From Verrucomicrobiaceae bacterium (GTDB taxonomy: Bacteria; Verrucomicrobiota; Verrucomicrobiia; Verrucomicrobiales; Verrucomicrobiaceae), in assembly GCA_947458455.1 (NCBI GenBank), contig CANGYJ010000017.1:25208-89207 (forward strand): DNA of 64,000 bases. Direction: 5' to 3'. The notes under the pieces are model-generated. The model was not told where the DNA came from, did not search any database, and was given only the letters and a program-made list of their open reading frames with translations. Positions 41,604 to 51,500 of this stretch are shown piece after piece. Positions within the stretch are counted from its first letter, which is position 1. Each line of letters starts with the position of its first letter. The translations under genes and the position numbers were made by a program.

Positions 41604-43763
41604 ATGACCTTCCTCAACATCGCTCTCCTCGCGGGCGGGCTCACATTCCTCATCCCGCTGCTCATCCATCTGCTCAACAAGCGGAAGGTTGTCACCGTGC
41701 GCTGGGGGGCGATGCATCTGCTGCACGAGGTCATCCGGCAGAAGAAGCGTAAAATGAAGATCGAGCAGCTCCTGCTGCTCGTCACCCGCGTCGCGGTTCC
41801 GATCATCCTCGCGTTGTGTCTGGCTCGTCCGGTGCTCACGGCCCTTCGCTCGCTGGGCATGGGCAGTTCATCGCTCATCGTGATTCTGGATGATTCCTTC
41901 TCGATGCGTGCTCCGGCGGAAAATTCAGCTGCGCCGGGTGCCAGTGTCGCCGATCAGGCTCGTGCGGATCTCCAGCAGATCACCGAAGGCCTTCCCAGCG
42001 GTTCAGCCGCGCAGGTCGTGCTCAGTGGCGGTTCACCACGCCAGTTGCTCGATCAGCCCACCACCGCACTCGATCTCGTGCCCAAGAAGCTCGCCGAGGT
42101 ATCGTCCATGTCCGGCCCGGTTTTGGCGAATGAGGCATTTCAGGCGGCGACTTCGGCTTTGAAGGATGCGCCGAACGCTGCGCGTGAAATCGTCGTCGTC
42201 TCCGATTTCCAGGAAGCGGATTGGAAAGCCATCGCCGATGGCGCAGCGCTTCCAGCACTCGAAAACCTCTCTAAACAGGAGCCGAAGCCACAAATCACCT
42301 TTTACCGCATCGGCAGTGATCTCGCGGAGAACCTCAGCATCGCCACGGCGGACCTCTCCGCCCTCGTCGCCGCTGAAACACAGCCCATCGGCATCCGCAT
42401 CCGCATCAAAAACCACGGCAAACGCCCTTGGCAGGATATTCCCGTGCATCTGGAGGCCGATGGAGCTCGCCTCCGCACGGCCCGCGTCTCCCTCGCCCCC
42501 GAAGGCGAGGCCGTTTTGAGCTTCACGCATGCTTTTGAGAAGGTGGGAGATCACTCCCTCTCCATCCGCCTCGAAGGCGATAGCTTCGCTGAAGACAATG
42601 CCTTCCACAGCATCGTGCAGGTGCGCAATCAGCTCAACGTCCTGCTCATTGATGGCAAGCCTGGCGCGATGCCACTCGAAGGGGCGACCGACTTCCTCGA
42701 ACTCGCCCTCACGCCACACACGGCGGTTGCCAACACGCTCAAGGACCTCATTCGCACCCGCAAAGTCGATCTGCGCAAACTGCGTGATGATGACTTCAAG
42801 CAAGCCGAGGTCATCATCCTCGCCAACGTCGAAAAGCTCCAGGGCCGAGCTTTCAGCGACCTCGATAAGTTCGTCAAAGCGGGCGGCGGCCTCCTGATTT
42901 TCGCCGGTCCCGAGTGCGACATCGACTGGTACAACCGCGAGCTTCACAAAAAAGGCGAAGGCCTGCTTCCTGCCGCCATCCAAGGTCAGGTCCGCGCCGA
43001 GCTGGCGGATGCACCCGCCCGCATTCTCAGGCAGCGCCTCACTCACCCCAGCGTGCTGTATTTCAATGACGCCCGTGGCGGCCGCCTCCAGGACGCCGAA
43101 TTCCGCCACTGGCTCGAATTCGCACCGCCCAGTAACGAAGGCACTCAGCGCATCCTCAATCTCGACCGGAACGTCCCGCTGCTCCTCGAAAAGAAATACG
43201 GCCAGGGCCGCGTCATCGCCGCCGCCACCACCGCCAATGCCGAATGGAGCAATCTACCGCTCCAACCGTTCTTTGTGCCGCTCATGCAGCGCCTCACCAC
43301 CTACCTCGCCACGGAAGGCAGCGCTCCCGCCTGGCAAGTCGTTGGCTCCACGCTTCGCGTAAACCTCGAAAAAGCCGAACTCGGCTCCGAATACCTCCTG
43401 CGTGATCCCACCGGCCAGACGCAGATGTTGAAGAGCCAGCAAGAAGGCGAGAAAGTCTTCCTCCAAAGCCCGCCCATCTCCCAGCCCGGCATCTTCCAAC
43501 TCCAAAAGACAGGCTCGGACAAAGTCACGCTCTTGGCTTTCAACACCGACAACGCCGAGTCCGATTTGAAGCCCCTCCCGGCCGATCAGATCAAAAAGAT
43601 CGCCGAGCGCCACGACGCGAGCTTCGCCGATTCCCTGCCCGCCTACCAATCCCTCGACCGCACCCGCCGCCACGGCAGCGAACTCTGGCAGCCGCTTCTC
43701 ATTGCCCTGCTCGCCCTGCTTTTCCTCGAAGTGCTGCTCCAGCAGCGCATCGCGAGGGGGTGA
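41604..43763 (+). CDS. BatA-N / VWA-domain membrane protein
   Basis: 719 residues. The N-terminus MTFLNIALLAGGLTFLIPLLI with HLLNKRKVVTVRWGAMHLL is the aerotolerance-regulator (BatA) N-terminal domain, followed by a helix (VPIILALCLARPVL). A VWA-like metal site VILDDSFSM lies near 90-98 (DxSxS). Then come about 450 residues with a partial glutamine-amidotransferase-like fold (VNVLLIDGKPGAMP, GGGLLIFAGPE) and a C-terminal membrane helix (LLIALLALLFLEVLLQ). This is the large DUF4159/BatA-type protein commonly encoded with MoxR ATPases and DUF58 proteins, neither of which is adjacent here. The function is unknown, with a periplasmic face likely. Confidence 0.85.
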   Translation: MTFLNIALLAGGLTFLIPLLIHLLNKRKVVTVRWGAMHLLHEVIRQKKRKMKIEQLLLLVTRVAVPIILALCLARPVLTALRSLGMGSSSLIVILDDSFSMRAPAENSAAPGASVADQARADLQQITEGLPSGSAAQVVLSGGSPRQLLDQPTTALDLVPKKLAEVSSMSGPVLANEAFQAATSALKDAPNAAREIVVVSDFQEADWKAIADGAALPALENLSKQEPKPQITFYRIGSDLAENLSIATADLSALVAAETQPIGIRIRIKNHGKRPWQDIPVHLEADGARLRTARVSLAPEGEAVLSFTHAFEKVGDHSLSIRLEGDSFAEDNAFHSIVQVRNQLNVLLIDGKPGAMPLEGATDFLELALTPHTAVANTLKDLIRTRKVDLRKLRDDDFKQAEVIILANVEKLQGRAFSDLDKFVKAGGGLLIFAGPECDIDWYNRELHKKGEGLLPAAIQGQVRAELADAPARILRQRLTHPSVLYFNDARGGRLQDAEFRHWLEFAPPSNEGTQRILNLDRNVPLLLEKKYGQGRVIAAATTANAEWSNLPLQPFFVPLMQRLTTYLATEGSAPAWQVVGSTLRVNLEKAELGSEYLLRDPTGQTQMLKSQQEGEKVFLQSPPISQPGIFQLQKTGSDKVTLLAFNTDNAESDLKPLPADQIKKIAERHDASFADSLPAYQSLDRTRRHGSELWQPLLIALLALLFLEVLLQQRIARG

Positions 43764-43806
43764 GTCAGGGATTGAAATCGCCTGTGGCACCTGTTAGTCT
43801 GGCCTC

Positions 43807-44064
43807 ATGATGACCAAAGCCCAGCAATCTGGCAAAGCTCTCCTCTCGCGGATCACGATTGATCCCGAAATTTGCCATGGAAAGCCTGTCATCCGCGGGC
43901 TGCGCTATCCAGTGGAGTCCATGCTCGAATACCTTTCCAGTGGCGACAGCTTTGAAGACGTGCTCAGCGAATTCCCAGACTTGGAGCATGATGATCTGCG
44001 AGCCTGCATCGAGTTTGCCAATAAATCTCTCAAGCTTCGGAGCTGCCAGCTTCTCGCGGCATGA
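43807..44064 (+). CDS. DUF433 antitoxin-like protein
   Basis: 85 residues. The body RITIDPEICHGKPVIRGLRY and the helix-turn-helix-like region (VESMLEYLSSGDSFEDVLSE, then FPDLEHDDLRACIEFA) are the DUF433 pattern. The family is regarded as the antitoxin partner of DUF5615 PIN-like proteins. Its stop overlaps the next start by four bases (ATGA). Codon use gives no hint of recent transfer that can be judged by eye. Confidence 0.85.
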   Translation: MMTKAQQSGKALLSRITIDPEICHGKPVIRGLRYPVESMLEYLSSGDSFEDVLSEFPDLEHDDLRACIEFANKSLKLRSCQLLAA

Positions 44065-44414
44065 AATTCCTTCTTGATGCGCATTTGCCACCGGGGCTGA
44101 AGCGTGTCTTTGCCACCGCAGGTCACGACGCCATTCACACGATGGACCTGCCGATGCAGAACGCCTCCAAAGACGGTGTGCTGAATGCGGTCTCCATGAG
44201 CGAGCAGCGTGTGGTGGTTTCCAAGGACACCGATTTCTACTACTCACACCTTCTGCATGGCCGTCCGTGGAAGCTCGTGCTCATCCGTGCTGGCAACATG
44301 AGCCTGCCAGACACTCGTCGGATGTTTGAGCAGCATCTGAACGACATCGTGAACGCCCTCCAAACCTTCACTCTCGTCGAACTCGACCGCAGTCAGGTTT
44401 CAAGGATTGCCTGA
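44061..44414 (+). CDS. DUF5615 PIN-like toxin
   Basis: 117 residues. MKFLLDAHLPPGLKRVF carries the first PIN acidic residue (D6), and later VVVSKDTDFYYSHLL holds the second acidic pair, as in DUF5615 (Mut7-C-like PIN) proteins. It overlaps the upstream DUF433 gene by four bases, the classic toxin-antitoxin arrangement, here with the antitoxin first. A ribonuclease activity is presumed from the fold. It converges on the sigma-factor gene (gap 7 bases). Confidence 0.85.
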   Translation: MKFLLDAHLPPGLKRVFATAGHDAIHTMDLPMQNASKDGVLNAVSMSEQRVVVSKDTDFYYSHLLHGRPWKLVLIRAGNMSLPDTRRMFEQHLNDIVNALQTFTLVELDRSQVSRIA

Positions 44415-44421
44415 GGCCCGA

Positions 44422-45111
44422 TTACAGCATCGTGTTCTCAAGCCCCTGCACTTCCTTCTTCACGAGGGCACCCACGCGGTGCTTCGCGAGATAAACTTGA
44501 GCCGCATTGATACCCAGAGCCTCAGCGGTCTTTTTCACGCCCCAGCCTTTCATGACATAGCAATCGAAGATTTGGAACTGACGTGGTGAGACCTTCGCCT
44601 TCACACGTTCCAGCGCGGCGGCGGTGATGTTGTCACGCCATTCGCGATCCCAGATCTTTTCGAGCATGTTGTCCTTATCCTGAGAGAGGCGCTCCACGAT
44701 GCTCATGCCATGGTCTTCGCTATCAGCATTGCCCTGATCGGCCAGGGAGGGCTGACGCTTGCGGGCGCGGAAGACATCGAGGATGCGCCAGCGGGTCATC
44801 TGGAGTAGCCAGGCCTTGAACGAGCCAGCGCGGGGATCGTACTGCCCTTTCTGCACTTGGCGGGCGATGGCGATGATGGTCTCCTGGATGACATCAAAGG
44901 ATTCCTCACGCGTGAGACCGGCTTTTGAAGCCACAGAGAAGATGAGGCGCCAGTAGGTTTGGTAGAATTCGTTCCAAGTGCGCTGGTCCTCCCAGTTGTT
45001 CAAACGCTCAATCAGGCTTTTGCGGGTTTTCTCCCACAAGCCTTTTTCTTTTTTCACATCTTCCGGCACGGCGATCTCCGGCACCGGTATATCAGAGGCT
45101 GGTTCGCTCAT
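44422..45111 (-). CDS. ECF-type RNA polymerase sigma factor
   Basis: 229 residues from the ATG at 45111; an ATG at 45162 is not needed. After about 45 Glu/Lys/Pro-rich residues, region 2 is clear (WNEFYQTYWRLIFSVASKAG, then FDVIQETIIAIARQVQKG and GSFKAWLLQMTRWRILDVFRAR), and region 4 ends the protein (VSPRQFQIFDCYVMKGWGVK, then KTAEALGINAAQVYLAKHRV). No anti-sigma gene is adjacent. Instead, the divergent gene across 115 bases encodes a Ser/Thr kinase, a pairing known in Planctomycetes and Verrucomicrobia, where phosphorylation may control the sigma factor. That link is inference. Confidence 0.9.
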   Translation of the reverse strand: MSEPASDIPVPEIAVPEDVKKEKGLWEKTRKSLIERLNNWEDQRTWNEFYQTYWRLIFSVASKAGLTREESFDVIQETIIAIARQVQKGQYDPRAGSFKAWLLQMTRWRILDVFRARKRQPSLADQGNADSEDHGMSIVERLSQDKDNMLEKIWDREWRDNITAAALERVKAKVSPRQFQIFDCYVMKGWGVKKTAEALGINAAQVYLAKHRVGALVKKEVQGLENTML

Positions 45112-45226
45112 TGGTGCGGACTTTTCACGGTTGAGCGAGGCTGTCAAACCTTTGAACCACAAGGAACAGCAGGAAAATCAGCGATAGAATCCCATCTTTC
45201 ACGGCGGGTGAGCACGTTGGTCGTTC

Positions 45227-47746
45227 ATGCGACTTGAGAAGCCCCGTCAATGGTGGAAACTCGACCGCCCTCCTCCCATGCCCGCCACTGAAGCCGATGC
45301 TGAACTGCCTGCCGATGCCGCCCCTGCGGAGCCGGCTGTGGAAGCATCGCCTCAAGAGGAGCCCGCACCAGACACAGCGAGTCTGATCGAGCTACCACCG
45401 CCGCCCATGCAGCCGCAGCAGGTCGTGGCGAAGCCAAAGAAAGCTCCTGGCAACCCTAGCTCGCATCGCGATGATATCGTGATTCCCGATTACACCCTGC
45501 TGAAGCGCATCGGCAGCGGTGCCTACGGCGAGGTGTGGCTGGCTCAAAGTGTGACGGGTGCCCTGCGTGCGGTGAAAATCGTCTGGCGTGAGGACTTCGA
45601 ACACACGCGGACCTTTCATCGCGAGTTCCTCGGCATTCAGCAGTTCGAGCCGATCTCCCGGGGGCACCCTTGCTTGGTGCATATTTTGCATGTGGGCTGG
45701 AATGAAAACCGTGGCTTCTACTACTGCGTGATGGAGCTGGGCGATGATGTGGAGGAAGGCGGTAACATCACGGATATCAACAGCTACGTCCCTCGCACGC
45801 TGGGCACAGATATGAAGCGTCACGGCCGGCTCGATCCCTTCTTCTGTCGAGATGCGGGCACTTACATGGCTGATGCGCTGCATTTCATGCACAATCACGG
45901 CCTCACGCACCGCGACATCAAGCCTTCGAACGTCATCTTCGTGGGCGGTGTGTGCAAGCTGGCGGACATCGGCCTCGTGGCGGCCTTTGGTGAGCGTTCG
46001 TTTGTGGGCACGGAGGGCTTTGTGCCACCGGAAGGCCCCGGCACACCTCAGGCGGATATTTATAGCCTCGGCAAGGTGCTCTACGAAATGAGCAGCGGGA
46101 AGGATCGCATGGAGTTCCCCGAGGTGCCGGATGAGATCAGCGATGAGGAATGGCCTTTCTGGCTCGATTTGAACCGCGTCATCTGCCAAGCCTGTGAAAA
46201 CGATCTCGACCGCCGCTTCACCACGGCAGCGGAGTTTGCGGAGGCCCTCCAGCATGTGGGCGATAAGCAGCCGGAGAGCTTCATCCGCCGCTTCAGCCGA
46301 GCCGCCATCTTCACCCTCATCGGCTCCTTCCTGCTCGCCAGCGGCCTCGTCATGGCCCGCCATCAGCGGGATTGGCATTACGAGGTCATGGCACCGGTGA
46401 AGCCACGGCCCATCGCCCCCGAGCCACCTCGCACGGGCAAACCTTGGCAAAACCGACTCAAGCAGTGGTTCTCCTTCAAAGGAGATCGCCACATCGCCGA
46501 TCTCCCCGTCGATGCCATGCTCTTTCGCAGCTTCCTCGAATCCAGCCTTCGAGCCTCCGAGTATGATGTGACGGGCATCCCTCAGCCGGATAAAACCACG
46601 CTCTACGCGGCGGTCGTGGGCAAAGCGGAAGCGGATGCCTTCTGTGCCTGGATGACGGAGACCGAGCGCCGCAGTGGCCGCCTGGATCTCGATCACGAAT
46701 ACGGCTGGAAGCCCGCGAAGATAACACCCCGCCCCGGCAGCTCTCTACCAAAGCCCGGCATGCAGCCCATCCGCTGCGAGATCGTCCAGATGCGCTACGG
46801 CGCTATTAGCATCACCTCCACGCCGCCTGGAGCGGATGTCTATGACAGCGCCGAATTCCTCGGACGTACGCCTTTGCGCCTGCCGCATGTGCGGGCTGCC
46901 AAATTCGATCTATCCGTCACGCTGCCAGGTTACAAAGTCGAACACGCCACGGGTGATCTCAAACAAGGCCAGACGATCGCCTTCAATCTCCGCCTCAAAG
47001 CCAGCGGAGCCGTCGTCTTCGGCAAACCATGGCCGAACAGCCTCGGCATGAAGCTCGTTCCCCTCGGCAAAGCCATGATCGCCTCCATCGAGACACGACG
47101 CAGTGACTTCGCCGAGTTCGCCAAGACCACCAATCAGCCGCCAGTCGAGGGTCGAATCCTCGATGCCGATCCCACCTTCCCCGTCACCATGGTCAGCCGG
47201 GCCGAGGCCGAGCTATTCTGCCGCTGGCTCACCGATCACGAACGCACCCAAGGCCTGCTCGAACCCGATCAAGAATATCGCCTCCCCACCGATGACGAAT
47301 GGAGCATGGCTGGCGATCTCTCCCGCGAGACCGGAGCCACACCGCAGGAGAGCAATGAACGCATCGGCGGCATCTACCCCTGGGGCTTTCAATGGCCGCC
47401 GCCTGCCAAGGCAGGAAACTTCCTCGATCTCACCGCCGATCAATCCGCCAAAACCTCCATCAGTGGTTACGCAGACGGCTTTGCCGCCCTCGCTCCCGTC
47501 AGCAGCTTCCGGGCAGACATTCGAGGCCTGCACGATCTCGCCGGAAACGTCTGGGAATGGGTCTCCACGCCTTGGAACAGCACGCCAGATGCCGCTGTGA
47601 TCCGCGGTGGTGCCTACACCACGGCGCAGAGTAGCGAGCTTCTCTCCTCCCACCGCCGTCAGGTGCCCGCCAGCGCTCGCCTTCCCGATGCTGGCTTCCG
47701 TATTCTGCTTTGGAACATCGGCACCCCTGCCCGTGCCGACGAATAA
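45227..47746 (+). CDS. Membrane Ser/Thr protein kinase with PEGA and SUMF (FGE-sulfatase) domains
   Basis: 839 residues. After an 85-residue Pro/Ala-rich start, the kinase domain (about 90-345) has the P-loop IGSGAYGEVW, ATP lysine K117 (AVKIVW), catalytic loop THRDIKPSN (H228-R229-D230) and a metal site that reads DIG (247-249) instead of DFG. One membrane helix follows (about 360-377), then an extracytoplasmic section with a degenerate SUMF-like module, a PEGA domain (ISITSTPPGADVYDSAEFLG, then RTPLRLP) and a full C-terminal SUMF/formylglycine-enzyme-like domain (WPNSLGMKLVPLG, RLPTDDEWSMA, GLHDLAGNVWEWV, IRGGAY). It is divergent from the sigma factor and is followed by an unknown membrane protein. 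Confidence 0.9.
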   Translation: MRLEKPRQWWKLDRPPPMPATEADAELPADAAPAEPAVEASPQEEPAPDTASLIELPPPPMQPQQVVAKPKKAPGNPSSHRDDIVIPDYTLLKRIGSGAYGEVWLAQSVTGALRAVKIVWREDFEHTRTFHREFLGIQQFEPISRGHPCLVHILHVGWNENRGFYYCVMELGDDVEEGGNITDINSYVPRTLGTDMKRHGRLDPFFCRDAGTYMADALHFMHNHGLTHRDIKPSNVIFVGGVCKLADIGLVAAFGERSFVGTEGFVPPEGPGTPQADIYSLGKVLYEMSSGKDRMEFPEVPDEISDEEWPFWLDLNRVICQACENDLDRRFTTAAEFAEALQHVGDKQPESFIRRFSRAAIFTLIGSFLLASGLVMARHQRDWHYEVMAPVKPRPIAPEPPRTGKPWQNRLKQWFSFKGDRHIADLPVDAMLFRSFLESSLRASEYDVTGIPQPDKTTLYAAVVGKAEADAFCAWMTETERRSGRLDLDHEYGWKPAKITPRPGSSLPKPGMQPIRCEIVQMRYGAISITSTPPGADVYDSAEFLGRTPLRLPHVRAAKFDLSVTLPGYKVEHATGDLKQGQTIAFNLRLKASGAVVFGKPWPNSLGMKLVPLGKAMIASIETRRSDFAEFAKTTNQPPVEGRILDADPTFPVTMVSRAEAELFCRWLTDHERTQGLLEPDQEYRLPTDDEWSMAGDLSRETGATPQESNERIGGIYPWGFQWPPPAKAGNFLDLTADQSAKTSISGYADGFAALAPVSSFRADIRGLHDLAGNVWEWVSTPWNSTPDAAVIRGGAYTTAQSSELLSSHRRQVPASARLPDAGFRILLWNIGTPARADE

Positions 47747-47779
47747 TATTTCCTCTCATCCCTGATCTCTCATCCCGCG

Positions 47780-48490
47780 ATGCCTTGGAGCTATATCTGG
47801 ACCTTCCTCGCCGGCCTCATTCTCGGAGCCGCTGGCGTGCTGCTTTACAAGCTGCTCCAGTTTCTCGCTGATCTCCGCGCCGCCCGCCATACCATCGCCA
47901 GCTACGATCAGCTCCTCAGCACGGAGGCCGATGAGCGTGCCCGCAAAGCCGTCGAAGACTGCAAAAACCGCCTTCGCTGGCAAAAGAACCTCAACCCCGA
48001 ATGGCTCGCCCCGCTGGTCAACGAAGTGCCTCAGCTCGTGAAGGACATCGCCGCCATCTATCATCCCGGCAAAGAGAACGCCCTGCTCGCGCCCGGCCTC
48101 AGCCAGTTCTCCCGCGCCGTCCACCTCGCCTCGATGGACGTAGCGGACTTCCTTCAGACACGCTCCATCGGCCGTCTCGTCGATGTCAGTGCCTCCACCG
48201 CCTTGAAGACTTGGGAGGTCACGCACAAGCTCGCCAAACACGACGCCGTTCAGCAGGCCAACAGATGGTACAGCCGACTCCTGCCCGTATGGCAGGTGTT
48301 ACGCTTCAAATCCCCCGTCATGTGGGCCAGCATGGCCGTTTCGAATGTCGCCGCCCGCACGCTGCAACCCGCCATGATCGACATCATCGCCAAACGCGCC
48401 CTCGATCTCTACAGCGGCCGTCTCGGTCGCGGCATCATCACACCCTCGATCACCGACAACACGCCTCAAGAGGTGCTGCCGCCGATGTGA
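47780..48490 (+). CDS. Membrane-anchored protein of unknown function
   Basis: 236 residues. One N-terminal helix (YIWTFLAGLILGAAGVLLYK) is followed by a cytoplasmic or periplasmic helical part (AARHTIASYDQLLSTEADER, then RKAVEDCKNRLRW), an amphipathic middle, and a weakly hydrophobic stretch near 180-205. It has no lipobox, cofactor motif or recognised domain; the C-terminal half vaguely resembles DUF697-like helical proteins. It starts 33 bases after the kinase-SUMF gene, in an intergene with the words CTCTCATCCC repeated, and converges on the giant coiled-coil gene. It may be a partner of the kinase. Confidence 0.7.
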   Translation: MPWSYIWTFLAGLILGAAGVLLYKLLQFLADLRAARHTIASYDQLLSTEADERARKAVEDCKNRLRWQKNLNPEWLAPLVNEVPQLVKDIAAIYHPGKENALLAPGLSQFSRAVHLASMDVADFLQTRSIGRLVDVSASTALKTWEVTHKLAKHDAVQQANRWYSRLLPVWQVLRFKSPVMWASMAVSNVAARTLQPAMIDIIAKRALDLYSGRLGRGIITPSITDNTPQEVLPPM

Positions 48491-48512
48491 GTGAAAGGCC
48501 GCGACTAAACTC

Positions 48513-51500
48513 TCACTTCGGCAGCATCGTGAGATACTGCTCAGTCATCTGTTTCACCTTGGTGCGCTGCGGCTCAAGCTGGGGCTGGAGCTTGGCGATC
48601 TCACCACTGGCTTCGGCGATGATCTTATCCTTCTCAGGGATTTCCTTGGTGGCGGCGGCGATGGTGGCGGCGGCATCGGTCTTCTTCTTTTTCACGCCTT
48701 CGAAGTCTCCGCTGGCCTTGGCGACCTCGACTTTCTTGGCGTCGAGAACCTTCTGCTCGGCGGCGAGCTTGGTGTGAGCGGCGGCATAGGTCTGTTCAAG
48801 AGGCGGCAGGGCGACTTTCGAGGCGGCGAGGGCGGCGTTGATCGGGGCGATCTTGGCAGCGTAGTCTTTTTCGAGGGCGGCGGGAGCGGCCTGTTTCTCG
48901 GCGAGAGCCTTTGATTGCGCATCGATCTCCTTTTGAATGCTGTCACGCTGACCGCGAGTGGGCGCGGCAGCCTTCTCTGCGGCGGCGAGTTCGTTCTTCG
49001 CCTGAGTGAGCTGCTGTTCGGCGGTTTTGACGGCTCCAGCGGCCTTGCTCACGGCAGCGACGGCTTCGTTGTTCGCCTTACTCGCGGCATCGCGAGCCGC
49101 CTTTTTGACGTTCAGATCGCCTTCGGCGGCTTTGATGGCGTTTTGAATGTCAGTAACGGCTTTATGAGCAGCGGCGACTTTGGCGGCATCGGGCGCTTTT
49201 TCGGCTTTGGCAGCGTTCAGGGCGTCCTGTGCGGGCTTTTGCTTCGCAAGGGTATCCGTGAGGTCCTTCTCGGAGGCAGCCACAGCGGCCACGGCATCCT
49301 TGGCAGCTTTGTCTTTGGCTGGAGCAGCGGCGGCGGTATCAGCCTGAGCTTTCTTGGCAGCGGCCAAAGCGGCTTCTTTCGGTGTGGCGGCATCCTGCTT
49401 GGCCTTCACGGCTTTTTCAGGGGCAGCGAGCTTGCCATTCACTTCGGCGAGACTTTTCTTTTTGGCTTCGATGACCTTGGCGATCTCCCCGGCGGCATTT
49501 TTGGCAGCGGCGATGCCGTCATCCTTGGCCTTCGCGGCGGCGGCGAGTTCAGCTTCCTTGGTGTTGAGGATGGTCTTCTGCTCGTTGACCTTCGCAGCGG
49601 CGGCTGCATCGGCATCGCGAGCGGGTTTGATGGCGGTTTCGAGGCCAGCAGCTTCCCCCTGCACTTTCTTCAAAGCGGCTTCGAGAGCTGGCTGGGCAGC
49701 CGACGATTCGACGGTGGCTTTTTTGCTATCCTCGATGCGTTTCGCAGCGGCCACTTTAGCGCCTTCGGCATCCTTCTTCGCTTCGGTGAAGTCATTGAAG
49801 TCGGTTTCCAGCTTGGCGAGCTTTTCCTTCTCGGTGAGCACGCCGGTGTTGAATTGAGCGGCCTTCAGCGCGGTGGGAACTTTTTGCAGCACACCGATCT
49901 CATCGCTGGCGGATTTGGCCACAAACTGCGCCGTGGACAAAACGCCGCGATCCTGATTCAGGGCAGCTTCGGCTGCTTTGATGCGATCCGGCCCGGCTTT
50001 GACAAGGGCGGGCAGTTTGGGCAGCAAAGCTTTCTTCGCCGTGAGGGTCTCCCCCAGCGTTTTGATCTTGGAAGTGGTCTCGGCGATCAGCTTATCCAAA
50101 TCGGCTATGAGAGCCGGAGCGGCACCGAGTTCGGCTTTCGCCTTGTTCATCGCAGCGGTGAGCTGATCTGCCTTGGCCTTCACAGGGGCGAGCTTCTGCT
50201 GCTCAGCCTTCGCTGCGGCGAGTTTGCCTTCGAGGCCCTTCACCTTCGCGGTCAGAGCGGCATCGCCAGCCTTGGCGGCCAGTTCCTTCTTCGCGCCTTC
50301 GAGCGCGGCGCTGGCATCGGCAGTGGCTTTATCGGCCGGTGCAAGCTTGGCGGCTTCCGCAGCGGCGGCAGCCTGATCCTTCGTGAGCGCGGCCAGCTTC
50401 GTGACCTTGTCCGCGTGCTGCTTGATGGCCTCCACACGGGCTTTGTGAGCAGCGAGGGCTTTCGTGAGCGCGGCCTTGGCAGCAGCGAGGGCTTTTTCGT
50501 CGTTCGCGATTTCGCCGGGGTAGGCTTTGGACCGGCGGTCGTCCTCAGCCACATCGGCGCGGACTTTGGCGAGGGCGGCTTCGCGTGTTTTGACATTCGC
50601 ATCGGCCTTCGTGATGGCAGCCTGAAGCGAGGGCAGCTTCGTGGTCAGCTCCGCCATGCGCTGCTCCGCCTGCACGATGCGCTGGGCGATGAGTGAGGGA
50701 TTGCTGACGTAGCGAGCGACCTCGATGAGCGAGGTGACGCCCAAGTTCCACTGGATGATCTCGCCGCGCCAGTTGGCGGAGACGGCGGACTTGGAGTCAA
50801 AGCCAGCGACGACCTTCGTGACGATGTCTCCCTGGCTGGGAGCTTCGGCGAGTTTGGTGCCATTGATGTCCCAGACGCGAACGAGGCCGTCATTGCCAGA
50901 GGAAACGATCTTGCCATCGGGCGTGAAGGACACGCTCTGCACGCCGCCGCCATGAGCGGCCCAGTCTTTGACCTTTTTGCCCTCGTTCATCTCCCACACG
51001 ATGATGGTGCCATCTGCGGAGCAGGAGGCGAGGAGATTCGAATCGGCACGCCAAGCGACGTCGTTGGCAGCAGCCTTGTGCTGACCGAGGATATAGAATT
51101 CACCGCCGTTTTCGGCTTCCCAGACCATGACGTTGCCGTTGCGATCCGTGGTGGCGAGCAGGACGCCATCGGGGCTGAACTTCGTGCCGAGAATCCACTC
51201 GGTGTGTTTATTGATGACGTAAAGCTCTTCACCGGTGGAGGTGTCATAGCATTTCACCTTCTTTGACGGACTGCCGAGAGCGATCCGCTTGTGATCCGGC
51301 GAGATGTCGGCGGCCTGCACCTGGTCGAACTCCTTGCCCACTTCGGTGATGCGTTTGCCCGTCTTCACATCCCAAACAATGGCGTGACCGTTTTTGCCCG
51401 CTCGACCGCCGCCCACCACGAGCAGGGAGCCATTGCCGCTGAACTGAAGCGTGCGAGCGTAACCTTCTGTGTAGGGGAAGATGCCCACGAGCTGGCGTGA

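Noticed and set aside
48915..50696. 593-codon plus-strand frame rich in Gly, Leu and Phe
   Set aside because: It is the antisense of the Ala/Lys coiled coil (GCC/GCG codons read backwards), not a gene.
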